Positions 1 to 9,326 of a stretch of 64,000 bases of DNA are shown one piece after another. Origin of the DNA: Harmothoe impar (Eukaryota; Annelida; Polychaeta; Phyllodocida; Polynoidae); the NCBI GenBank assembly GCA_947462335.1, contig OX381717.1, positions 14,871,166 through 14,935,165 of the forward strand. Direction: 5' to 3'. Below the pieces are notes generated by a model. That model was not told the origin of the DNA, searched no databases, and saw only the letters and a list, made by a program, of their open reading frames with translations. How positions within the stretch are numbered: position 1 is the first letter of the stretch; each line of letters starts with the position of its first letter. The position numbers and the translations under genes are program-made.

Positions 1-383
1 ATGGGTCTACATACGAACTTCCTGGATCGGTTAGTATCACAGAAGATGATGTGAGAAAGTTCCTGAAGTTAGATCGAGTGGTGGACAAAGCATCCTTTGA
101 CAGGTTCATACAAGAACGCAAGGTGAAAGACATCCAATATGAGGTTGACGACTTGGAGTGGGAGCGGAGTGGGGAGAAAGTCATCTTGGAGGCAGTTCTA
201 GAAGCAAGCAAGACCACCGCCCAAGTGCTAGATGGCATCCTCGCAATGTTATCAGATGTTCAAGGTCGTATGCGGGCCGTGGAAGAAAGAGTGACCACGG
301 TGGAGGCGGACCAGAGTAGGACCCCACCACCCAAGACTAGCTGTGGTTTCTCCTGTAGTAACAACACACTCAACATAGAGTAA
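1..383 (+). CDS. 3' end of an unidentified protein with coiled-coil character (partial)
   Basis: One reading frame is open from the window edge (codons beginning at base 3) to a TAA at 381-383, about 126 residues. A valine codon stands at 51, and no in-frame ATG upstream of it is visible, so the true start or the splice acceptor lies outside the window. The middle is charged and helical, with a heptad-like run around DVQGRMRAVEERVTTVEADQ, which suggests a coiled coil; the last 25 residues are Pro/Thr/Ser/Cys/Asn-rich. A poly(A) signal lies 26 bp after the stop, which supports a real 3' terminal exon. I do not recognise the family; a retroelement Gag-like or a host protein are both possible. 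Confidence 0.45.
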   Translation, partial: GSTYELPGSVSITEDDVRKFLKLDRVVDKASFDRFIQERKVKDIQYEVDDLEWERSGEKVILEAVLEASKTTAQVLDGILAMLSDVQGRMRAVEERVTTVEADQSRTPPPKTSCGFSCSNNTLNIE

Positions 384-408
384 TGACATTGGATCAGTTA
401 TTTCAATG

Positions 409-414
409 AATAAA
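409..414 (+). promoter_or_regulatory. poly(A) signal AATAAA
   Basis: AATAAA lies 26 bp beyond the stop codon of the partial reading frame at the left edge and is followed by an A-rich stretch. It is placed as expected for the end of that transcript. Confidence 0.5.
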
Positions 415-463
415 AAATGAATAACATAAGTACCACTGTTGTTTGTTTGTCACTCATACTATT

Positions 464-612
464 ACACAATATGATGCAATAATAATGTAGTGGTATGGTA
501 TTGCGCAATATCATGCAATAATAACTAGAGTAGGTTAGTAAGTCAAGGTATTGCACAATATGGTGCAATACTAATGTAGAGTAGGTTAGTAGGTTAGTAG
601 GTCATTGACATT
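464..612 (+). repeat. three degenerate tandem copies of a short palindromic unit
   Basis: Imperfect palindromes of the type ATTGCACAATATGGTGCAAT occur near 464, 499 and 552, each followed by TAATAA/CTAATG and GTAGAGTAGGTTAGT-like sequence. The spacing is about 35-53 bp. The copies differ at several positions, so this is an old short tandem array. No coding potential is seen. Confidence 0.6.
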
Positions 613-774
613 GCATAAGTAGGTCATATGACGTCACTTCCTGTGAATACTGCTCTCTGATTGGTTGAGAGCCTTCTAAGTAGGTCAAATGACGTCACAT
701 CCGTTTGGTAAGTATGTCAACTTTCACCCAGTAGCTATTCCTATGCGCTGAGTTTGCTCCTCTATACTACTTCT

Positions 775-846
775 GGAGAAAGCGGGACTCGAACCCACGA
801 CCCCCTGACTCCGGAGCCAAGTGCTCTACCACTGAGCTACTTCCCC
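775..846 (-). tRNA. tRNA-like sequence, probably the head of a tRNA-derived SINE or a tRNA pseudogene (copy 1)
   Basis: Read on the minus strand, 72 nt fold as a tRNA: a 7-bp acceptor (GGGGAAG with TTTCTCC), an intact D arm GCTC/GAGC and a good T arm GTGGG/CCCGC. The B box GGTTCGAGTCC is perfect and the A box is TAGCTCAGTGG. The anticodon loop reads CTCCGGA (CCG, Arg by position), but the anticodon stem CTTGG/GTCAG has two mismatches, so a functional tRNA is doubtful. No CCA is encoded. A second copy lies at 1161-1232 with the same 5' leader on the minus strand. Confidence 0.5.
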
Positions 847-1160
847 GTCTGACAATCTAACAGCGCTGTTCGGTAACCACTGCCCTTACACAGCTCCCCC
901 AGCCTCTATCATGCCCCGTAGCAGCCAATGATAGAAGCTCACAGTGCCGAACCGATCCAGCCAATTTGTTGACTTGACTCCATGCTGAACTCCAACTGCC
1001 CATACTGGGAACCAACTCTTCACTACCTGCTCCTCCAACTACCAACCGCCAGCAGGTGGCCAATCCCCAGCAAGTTGGGATGCTCCCACCGTCTAAGTCA
1101 ACCGTACCAGCGAGTGCGCTCGCTTTCTCCACCAGTGTAACGGTCGCGGAAAAATCGTCT
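847..1160 (-). other. spacer between the two tRNA-like copies, part of a repeated unit
   Basis: The first 24 bases beyond each tRNA-like copy (GTCTGACAATCTAACAGCGC on the plus strand) are shared, followed by GTTCGGTAACCACT. A word CCGAACCGATCCAG occurs near 947, and related words occur near 1262 and near 62225 beside another tRNA-like element. Nothing protein-coding is convincing. The stretch probably represents SINE body or leader sequence duplicated together with the tRNA-like part. Confidence 0.4.
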
Positions 1161-1232
1161 GGAGAAAGCGGGACTCGAACCCACGACCCCCTGACTCCGG
1201 AGCCAAGTGCTCTACCACTCAGCTACTTCCCC
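1161..1232 (-). tRNA. tRNA-like sequence (copy 2), degenerate
   Basis: This is identical to the copy at 775-846 over nearly all 72 nt. One change breaks a D-stem pair (GCTG instead of GCTC against GAGC), and the anticodon-stem mismatches are the same. The shared minus-strand 5' leader means the two arose by duplication or as two insertions of one element. It is probably not a working tRNA gene. Confidence 0.45.
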
Positions 1233-1308
1233 GTCTGACAATCTAACAGCGCCGTACGTTACTGGGTCGGTTCGGTAACCACTAAGGTGAATAAATACGT
1301 CTAATTTA

Positions 1309-1500
1309 GCCTTCAGGGGGGTAAAAAAAATGTAACCTGTTTTGGGCCAAAAAGCCTGCAGGTTACTATGCTTCAAAGGGCCCGCGCGCGCACCGATTTT
1401 CGACCCGTAGGGGGGGGGGAGGTAAAAACATTTTGACCCCTTGACCAGGGGGGTGAAAAAGATTTGCGCACTCCGCGCGGAAAACCACCCCCCCTGATCA
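1309..1500. mobile_element. degenerate copy of short inverted-repeat family B (G-run MITE)
   Basis: The stretch carries the family hallmarks: runs of G and C, GGGTAAAAAAAATG-like words and an interior AAAAAGCCTGCAGGTTACTAT. The last of these matches the interior AAAACAGCCTGCGCGTTACTAT of the better copy at 10969-11270. The GGGAGTGGTC termini are not preserved here. No coding content. Confidence 0.5.
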
Positions 1501-1502
1501 CT

Positions 1503-2108
1503 CTCTAAAGCACAGGCGTACTCTGAGTACTAAGCCTGTGGGTGGAGAGGTGTGTTGTTCTAAATATAGAAAGGCCCGTCACTGAGATGGTTCGATCATC
1601 TAGACACTTGGATGATGGGGTGCATATGCAGAACTGGAGTAAGATACAATTATATGCATTGCCACAGTTTGCCATATATGGAAATACAAAATATATGCAG
1701 ACCCCATGAATGTATATTTTACATGACATTGTGCAGAATATCACATTTTCTGTTAGTCCCCCTTCATCTGGGTGTCAACATAGCTGCAGAGCACTTTCCA
1801 CATGGGCAGTCTGCAGTGCACTGTGTGATTAAGCTTTAGGCTTATAGGAAAAATATCAATCTAACTAACACAAATACAGGCAATTTATATAAGGTAAATA
1901 AAAATATATTTATCTATTTACCTATGCTTGAGTATTTATTATATGTGGAAGAAGTTAAGTAGGGCCCCTTACACCATAGGCAACACCACAAACAACAACA
2001 ATAAAAACAAAATGGCCGAAATCCAGGTGGCAGGCCTTCATGTATATACTACATATCACAGCTCTCCCCCCATAGGTTTAGGACTCAGAGTACGCCTGTG
2101 CTCTAAAG
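1503..2108. mobile_element. 606-bp terminal-inverted-repeat element, non-autonomous
   Basis: About 50 bp at the left (1503-1554) is repeated in reverse complement at 2057-2108. The conserved core is GCACAGGCGTACTCTGAGT on the left and ACTCAGAGTACGCCTGTGC on the right. The interior (AT-rich, about 500 bp) has no convincing reading frame. The size and long inverted ends fit a non-autonomous DNA transposon. The superfamily cannot be assigned because no target-site duplication is clear. Confidence 0.65.
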
Positions 2109-2414
2109 TATGGAAGGAGAAAAACATCACTTTTTTATTACCTGGATCCATCAATGATTTCATGAAAATAAAAATAGGAATCTCTGCTTATTGAGTAAAG
2201 GCGACACACAACCATACATTACAAAACCCAAGTTGAAAAGACAATAGTCTATAATCCACATGTAAACACAGTTAACTAGGTCGTGACCTCTGACCCTGCT
2301 AGGACGTGCACAGAACCACTTATGTATGGTGTAGGAGGTGGTTCTCTGTGCTACCTGGCTACAGTGTTACAGTGTGTGGGTGAGGTAGGCAGGGGCCCAG
2401 TGTACTGCATAGTA

Positions 2415-2606
2415 TTAACCCATTAAGGACGGATGTCGCTAAAAGATGACGCACCAATGCAGCCCTATTGAGTAACTCGCCGTGGCTACATCATGTCGAC
2501 CCTTCTGGAGTGTCTTCATGCCATAGGGTCAGCATGATGCTTGAATGCAAACAAAACGACAAAGGGCATGATGAATTAATGCATTTTGCTATCCTCAAAG
2601 GGTTAA
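2415..2606. mobile_element. short inverted-repeat element, family A
   Basis: It runs from TTAACCCATTAAGGACGG to CCTCAAAGGGTTAA, about 190 bp. The interior has the family words GCACCAATGCAGCCC, GAGTAACTCGCC and GGGTCAGCATGATGCTTGAA, which recur in copies at 3201, 15086, 48693, 50751 and 52514. No reading frame; MITE-like. Confidence 0.6.
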
Positions 2607-2770
2607 GCATGTTAGGACTAACTGAAACCAGTGCCCTGACAAAAAGAATATCCCCATAGTTCTAAATAAGTACATTTCCTGTAGTATCACTGCTCCATTA
2701 CTCTACTGCCTCTAGATGGGGACACAATCTCTACCAATAGATAGGATAGTAGCTGCCCCTTTCCCCCTCT

Positions 2771-2778
2771 TCTTTTTT

Positions 2779-2826
<48 letters not shown>

Positions 2827-2843
2827 TCCTTCTTTCTTTCTTT
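2771..2843 (+). repeat. (CTTT)n microsatellite
   Basis: An almost perfect tetranucleotide run of TTTC/CTTT of about 72 bp, with a single CCTT interruption near its right end. Confidence 0.95.
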
Positions 2844-3200
2844 TTAGCTTTCTTATTCTTTGTTAAACTGATAGCACAACTACAACCATACAGGACATTT
2901 CACCAGTAGAGTTTTAGAATTTCTATAATCTTATATCATTGACCACTCCTCATCACTGCGCAAATCCTTAATCTATCACTGATAAAAACTAAACACTTTT
3001 TTTTCCAATTCTAGCTAGCACCAATAGTTGGATGGCCATCAAAGAGTTGTTTCAGATTTAGCATAATCTGGTCAATTGGGGCACACCTCGTGAGGATGTC
3101 AAAAACTAAATTACAATTGCAAATATTAGCCTCCATGTCACTACCAGACACATTGGACACCCTTCAAAGGCAAACACTTTTTATGATTTATGATGATAAT

Positions 3201-3412
3201 AACCCTTTAGGGGCCGCACAGTGCTTTAATGCAGCATGCCATTGGTCGTTATGAGGCATGATGTAAGTGATACTCGAAGCATAATGTCGACCCACTGGGT
3301 TTGATACATTCCTGAAAGGTATCATGATGCATGAATGCATGATGCATGAATGCAGAGCCAGCCCTGCATGAATGCATTATGACGATAGATGAGTACAATG
3401 TGTGTAAGGACT
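3201..3412. mobile_element. short inverted-repeat element, family A
   Basis: It begins AACCCTTTAGGGGCCGCACA and continues GTGCTTTAATGCAGCATGCC, the best-preserved left end of the family. The interior contains a direct repeat of CATGATGCATGAATG near 3323-3350. The right end is less well preserved (GTGTAAGGACTTAA). Confidence 0.6.
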
Positions 3413-3829
3413 TAAATGCCACCTCCCCGGCAATTAGTGTGCCACACTTAACCCTTTAAAAGTGGCATAGTCCGATGATTAGGGCCCAACATTAATTTGG
3501 CTAAAAATGAACCAGAAGGTTCAACATGGCCATACTAGATATTCTACCTATTTTGTTCAACTTTATTCCCAATCATTCAGCTTAGAATTCAATCAAATTG
3601 TCAGTTTTGTGCTCAACTTAAGACTTTTGGAGTGCACGCTATAATTCCCCCATTAAAAATACACTGTTAAATTATCTGGGCCCCGTTGGGCCCTCTAAAT
3701 TGGTGCCTATTAGCCATAGAAGACATTGTATTGTTTCCTATCCTCCAAATATTATATTGTACTAACATTTGGAACACATTTTAGTAGGATTTAAAATATC
3801 AGAAAAATTGGACAATGTCACTTAAAGAA

Positions 3830-4282
3830 TGGTGTAATGCCCTAATGCATCATACCCTCTGTCATCCTCATGCATTAATACATCCTTGGCGAGTAACTCG
3901 CCAGTGCTGCATTTAAGCATTAAGACAACCATGCAGGTGCCTCTACATGGGTAAAAATCGACACTGGCGACACGGCAACACAGCCGCTTTAGGCCCTTTC
4001 AAAAATCAACGGACACAGGAAGATTAGGGTAAAAATCCACCCACAGTGATTTTTCTCTAAGTTCTTATATACCTGAAAATCGACGCAAAGGCAGAGTTCC
4101 TCTGCTAAAAATCGATACAGCGACATGGTCAAAGTTGTGGGTACCCATGTACATACAGGGTTGAGACATGAAGGGTCGGCATGATGCAGCGATGTAGCAC
4201 CTGTGAGTTACTCACCGGGGCTGCATTGATGCATAATGACGTCAAATGTCATATTTCAGTGACATGTCCTCCTTAAAGGGTT
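3830..4282. mobile_element. family A remnants around an unrelated spacer
   Basis: Family words (CCCTAATGCATCATACCC, TTGGCGAGTAACTCGCCAGT) occur at 3838-3930. More (AAGGGTCGGCATGATGCAGC, GAGTTACTCACCGGGGCTGC, CTCCTTAAAGGGTTA) occur at 4169-4282. The 240 bp between them are unrelated and carry two AAAATCGAC-type words. This may be one interrupted element or two decayed copies. Confidence 0.4.
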
Positions 4283-4909
4283 ACAGGGTTGGTCATCACC
4301 CACCAACAGCCGCTAGAGGCAGGTCAGAGGTCACATCCGGCCGTCAGTGCCGCTAAGGACGACGGGAAGACTGGGTGACTGTGATGGATGTGTAATGGGA
4401 GACATGATTTATTGTCAGTGTGCTATGGGGCGCCAAGAAATAAGCATCAACCAATCATGTAATATACTAAAACCATTCCAAATATGTCTTCATAAAAGAC
4501 TTTTATCAAAACTGATTATGAAAATGCTGTGAAGGCAACACAGTCTATAAGAATATATGCAACCTAGCTATGGATAAAAATAAAAGGAATAATAAACAAA
4601 CAAAAACATTACCTGGATGGGGATGGGGTTGGACGTGAGGGACACATCTATACTTTATCTTGAGTCTGGCATTCCGAAGAGTCATCACTGAAGAGTTAGT
4701 TTACCCAAGCGATTCACCCAATACATACGACTTAGAACAAAACATGGTTACCAAATTGCATTTTTTGGAATTTTGTAATATTTCCCATGCTATAGAAATA
4801 AATAAAAGGAATTTACTAAATTTACTAAATTATTAGGAAAGCCAAACCCAGGTTAAGCAGCGTCATAACCTGAATGATGTGTTTGTCAATGCAGATTCAA
4901 GACAGAATA

Positions 4910-4990
4910 AAGAAACAGCGTCAAAGGGGAGTCCAGGTTGCCTCCAGAATGACTCCCCTCTCTATAGACCTCCTTTTGACGCTGTTTCTT
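4910..4990. mobile_element. small foldback
   Basis: AGAAACAGCGTCAAAGGGGAGTC on the left reappears in reverse complement as GACTCCCC and TTTTGACGCTGTTTCT on the right, with a short extra segment in the right arm. The unit is about 80 bp, has no protein content, and looks like a MITE fragment. Confidence 0.55.
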
Positions 4991-5536
4991 CTCTCTGTGA
5001 ATGATCTGTGGCCCCGGGGGAGAGGGGAATTGATTGTTTTAGACATAGGTCTGCATCTGGACCTTTGCTATGGCGATTTTGACCCCAAAACTCTACCCTT
5101 GCTGTGGCACTTTCGACCAGAGCCTGGACATTTCGGTGAAAATAGACTCTTGGTATATGGATACGCACACACCATTATTCAACAAATTCTATATAATATT
5201 TTGAATACACTCGTGTGCGCAGAACCTTGGGGTTCACTTGTACATGACCCCACCCCAACCCCACCTACCCCTCATTGCTCTGTGCTCACTACACTGTGTC
5301 AGTGTGGTGTCTGTCTTTGAGACACTTGACGCCCCATGGGTTAATGCGCCCATTAATGGGGTCATTGTGTCTGCATGGTGACTGGAGGCTCGTGTAAGAC
5401 ACTAGGTGTGTTACACAACCTCACCACTCTCACCCACACTCACACCCACAGTCTCCACTGGGGGACAAGACTGGACACTCAAGGGTGCAAGGATTCAGGG
5501 CAATCTAAGATAGCTACCACATTAAAACAAGGAACA

Positions 5537-7713
5537 CCTGGGGCCCTTTACATAAAGGTGAGGTTTTATTTCTTTAGGCGATTTGGGACCAAATAGGTTT
5601 CATAACAAAATTATTTGTCCTTTGTCCTCAAATTTTGGGATATCTACGAAATTTGGGAATATTCTCAACTTTGAGACAAAGGTCCAATCCTTTTCCCTTT
5701 CAATTTACAAAAACAGGAAAAAAAATTGGTCTCAAATTCACTTTTGTCTCCTTTTTTTGTCCCAAACAGCCATTTGCGAGAACCGACCAAACCATCGGTT
5801 CTGGCAACTTTTAAATTTGGGATAAATACCTTTTCCACCCACTTCTCATGTCATCTCAATCGCATGTATTGGATATGTTGGGGGTTAACCATTTCTTTCC
5901 ACTTTCCTTCGGTTGTGAAATATTTGATGCATTTTTTGTATACTTTTTCTTGGGTTGATTGAGACCATGTCCAAAAAGGGGGTTTGGGGGGGTGGGGACA
6001 AACTTTGGGACATCTGGGAATATTTGCACAACATGTTCACTAGGTGGCGTGGCAGATCACAAATTTAAGAAATATTTCTCAACTAGGTAATTTATCAAGT
6101 GTGTATACTGTGACTAATAGAGATATTAATATAATTGGCATATATGTCAAGAATGTCCCTTTAAGCTTTAGTGCGTTATTAGGTTTGCCATCATGATGCA
6201 TGAATGCATCAAGTTGACCATATGGGATTGAGACACTCCCATGATGCACCTATGCAGCCTTTGTAGAGCAGTGAGAGTAGACTAGCCCGTTCTGCATTTA
6301 TGGATCAAAAAGTATGATAAACATTGTGTATAGCACATTAACCCTTTCAAGGCCGCATAGTGCTTTAATGTAGTATGCAGGTAGGGGACGGGATAACGTT
6401 GTTGGTACGCACTACTACCTTGGTACAGTCCATTCAATCAGACTGTACCAATAAACTAGTACTGTGCATGGTTCTGGGGCGTACCATTTATTTGGTACCT
6501 TTTGTGTGACCATTAGACCATGAACAGCTAACTGTGCAAGGCAACTGACACCTATAGAACAATGAGTCTTAGCTACACAAACATTGGGGGCATGGGTGGG
6601 GCAGAAAACCCCACATTTTCTCACGGTTTTACCCATTTATGACCTCATCATTCAATTAGGAGGGAAAACCAACACATAAAGAGGAGGATCAGTGTCTATG
6701 CTAATACCCTATATGTTTATTTTTATTAGCAAATTTAACAGAAAATCCGGATTTTACTGGGTCTATGTGAGATGATTTTATGAATGTGTCATCTTCGATG
6801 CATGATATCTGAATAAATATAATTGATTACAGTTTGTAAATTGGCTGGTGTATAGATTGAGACGTTTTCTTTCCAATGGTACCACCCATGATATATTATA
6901 CATTGGAACTTAATGGGGAATATCATATAAATGCTTAGATACACTGATGCTGATGGAGAGGACAGTATACTAGTATGGCCTAGATGGTTAGTACATGTAT
7001 AGCGCAGTTAGGCCTTACTAGAATAGTGGGTATGTCCCCAACCTGGTATGAATGTGGCCCTGGTTACTACATTGTATGTGAACCTCACATTACCATTACA
7101 TGACCACTACATGGCAACTATATGTCTACCATATGACTATCAAAATGCACTATTCTCCTCGCCATTATGGTACATAAATCTATTCCTGCCAAATAACTGG
7201 TCGCATCATGTTGGTGCTAGTGCTTTTATCTGCTCTCTAGCTCGTTCGCCACAGGTGGGCTGTGGATTAATAACTGCAAGCCTTTTGATTACTAGTGGAG
7301 AACCTGAATAGGGACCCCCCTTTGGTGTCACAAACAAGTTGAGAAATATTTCCAGGGAACCCCCCAAGAATATGACATCATCAAGGGGATTCCCTGGGAG
7401 TTGGGACATATTTCCCAGGAGTTGAGATATATTTCCGGGGAAGCCCATGTCACGTGACCTATTTTGGGGGGAATTCCCTGTGTGATGTCATAAAAATTGT
7501 GAGTAAGGAAATATTTCCTGACTCATTGTGAGTAAGGATTTATTTCTTCAGGATTTTTCCCAAAATATTTTGAGATAATTCCTGTCCGCTAGGACAAAAA
7601 AAATCACTCATTTTGTAAGGCGAGTTTGAGATTGTCCCAGAATCCATAGTTCCCAAAAAAAGTTGGGACCAAAAACTACCTTTTTTTATGTAAAGCACCC
7701 CTGGGTATCTTGG
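5537..7713. mobile_element. possible 2.2-kb inverted-repeat element
   Basis: Left end CCTGGGGCCCTTTACATAAA; right end (reverse complement) CCAGGGGTGCTTTACATAAA. TTTGGGACC-type words follow just inside both ends (near 5582 and 7660). The interior holds further repeats: AATTTGGGA words at 5640-5830, a family A fragment at 6338-6381, and CCAGG/ATATTTCC words at 7340-7460. No transposase frame was recognised. The pairing could be two solo ends of related elements. Confidence 0.4.
6170..6381. mobile_element. family A fragment(s)
   Basis: It contains CATCATGATGCATGAATGCA (6189-6210) and a left-end-like CCCTTTCAAGGCCGCATAGT followed by GCTTTAATGTAGTATGC at 6340-6379. The order is scrambled relative to intact copies, so this is a rearranged or composite remnant. 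Confidence 0.45.
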
Positions 7714-8945
7714 GATGCTACGGTAGGGACATTGTAGCACCATCTTGTGACATTTCTGAGGACTTGGAAGTCCCTAGATAGGTGTGTAATTCTTGGATAT
7801 CTACATGATAGAGAAGTAGACTATGATTAGTTGCTGGCACAGCTAGGATATCAGCTGGAGGTATAGACATGTGTATGGAGGACAGAGTTACTCAAATGTA
7901 AAGGAAAGACTGAATATTTGAATAATAAGACATGTTTTGACAGTCGGCCACACATAGTCTCTACCTGTTAAAGATATTTTGTATCCAGAGTGTACCAAAC
8001 TTTGGGATTTTACCATTTTAAGCATCGGCGCATGTTTAATCTACTCGGACCCTGCTACACACTTATCCTTACCCATGTGTGATGTGAGGTTGACAGGATG
8101 GTCAGCTGGCAGCGATAGACAGAGGATGACTTGTCTCTTGGACAGCAAAAAGTAGTTGCACGATTTTGTAAATAGTTAGATATAACAGGCGACATCTCTC
8201 CTGCCTAATATGTCTAACTATGGGTGAGGATGGGAAACTGTCCATGAACAGTTTCACGAGATGTGACTTTAATGTATGATCTAAATACAAAGGACTGCTA
8301 TTATCCACTTAATGTCGTTGTACATGGACAACACCAGCATGTTTGATGACCCAATACTAAAATAGGAGTTACTCACTGAAAGGAGTGTTAGTCTAAATGA
8401 GATCATAACAGATACTTTTTGGGATGCCTTAATAGACCATATCATGTTTAATGTAGGTTAAGAGCACGCCTACTTATCTTACCAAGATGACAACAACAAG
8501 AAAACAATAACAAACTCTTAATCCGCCATTAGTATTCCTGCCACTCCCCAATACTGAACGCCCTGCCAATACCAAGACGGCCCTACCCCCTCACCACCCA
8601 ACAACACTTAGTTTACCGTAACAGGCACCACTACCGCCTAGTGACAGTCTGTTACAGCGTACCTGGCGCCATCTTGGGTATCAGGGATACCCTCACCCAA
8701 GCTGGCCCTACACAACATGACCAAAGGTGCAACAGTGGAGATTGTTTGATGACGTCATTGAGATGCATGGTTACAGTGGCTACCAACCAGGACTACACCT
8801 AGTGGGGCATGAGTGAACTAAACCCCACAAATGATGACGTCACAGGTGGCAATCCCATGACGTCACCCCCAGTTGCTGCGGCACCCACGCACCGCTAACC
8901 CGCAAACCGCCACGGGAGGCTTTTTATTCTCCTTAAAGGTGCAGA
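7714..8945. other. intergenic stretch upstream of the lectin-like gene
   Basis: I see no convincing gene here. Several TGACGTCA-type (CRE-like) words occur at 8755-8870 (ATGACGTCATT, ATGACGTCACAG, ATGACGTCACCC), about 350-460 bp before the start codon of the gene at 9224. They could belong to its promoter region, but this is not shown. Confidence 0.35.
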
Positions 8946-9025
8946 TCTCGGTACCCCTCCAGCGACAGTCGGAGTGGAGCAGGGACAGGTACTCAGCCGT
9001 ATGTGTAGGAGCGCTGGGGGTTCAA
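8946..9025. repeat. about 80-bp module shared with 53108-53183
   Basis: TACCCCTCCAGCGACAGTC and GGGACAGGTACTCAGCC are shared, in the same orientation, with a stretch 44 kb away; the two copies match at roughly 80% over 75 bp. Both orientations keep an open frame: on the plus strand VPL-RQS--S-DRYSA, on the minus strand EYLS-L--DCRWRGT--C-FK. It could be an exon, a conserved upstream element or a repeat. Here it lies about 200 bp upstream of a start codon. Confidence 0.45.
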
Positions 9026-9223
9026 AGGACACCTGATAAGATGGACGCACCCACATGTATGACTAATAGATGGAATTATCTGGATGGGTGCTCCCACACC
9101 AAGTCCTACATGGTGCTTTGTGCCTCCTACAGGTGCCTCAGTCAGATCTAGCTGTGTGTCACTGACTACAAAGTGTCTCTTGTGGATGTTAGTGTTTGTT
9201 GATGCTGCTCTGCCTTGGTTACC

Positions 9224-9326
9224 ATGGAGACGGGCAGTGTGGGCTCTATGACGTCATACCTGGCCTCCCCCTACATGGCCCTGTGCCTGCTAGCGGTGCT
9301 GGGCTTCTACCCCTTTGTATGTAAAG
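9224..9326 (+). CDS. exon 1: start codon and signal peptide of the three-finger/lectin-like gene
   Basis: The ATG at 9224 has a good context (ACCATGG). It opens 34 codons with a hydrophobic core (YMALCLLAVLGFYPFVC), as expected for a signal peptide, and ends TGTAAAG followed by the donor GTAAGT in phase 1. An upstream AG with a pyrimidine-rich lead (CCTCCTACAG, near 9131) could begin this exon within the 5' UTR, but the transcript start is not visible. Confidence 0.7.

Noticed and set aside
775..846. A functional tRNA-Arg (CCG) gene
   Set aside because: The anticodon stem has two mismatches and the second copy carries the same defects; SINE head or pseudogene is more likely.
4874..5320. 148-codon frame
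   Set aside because: It spans a foldback and a CA-rich low-complexity end; no acceptor or donor, no motif.
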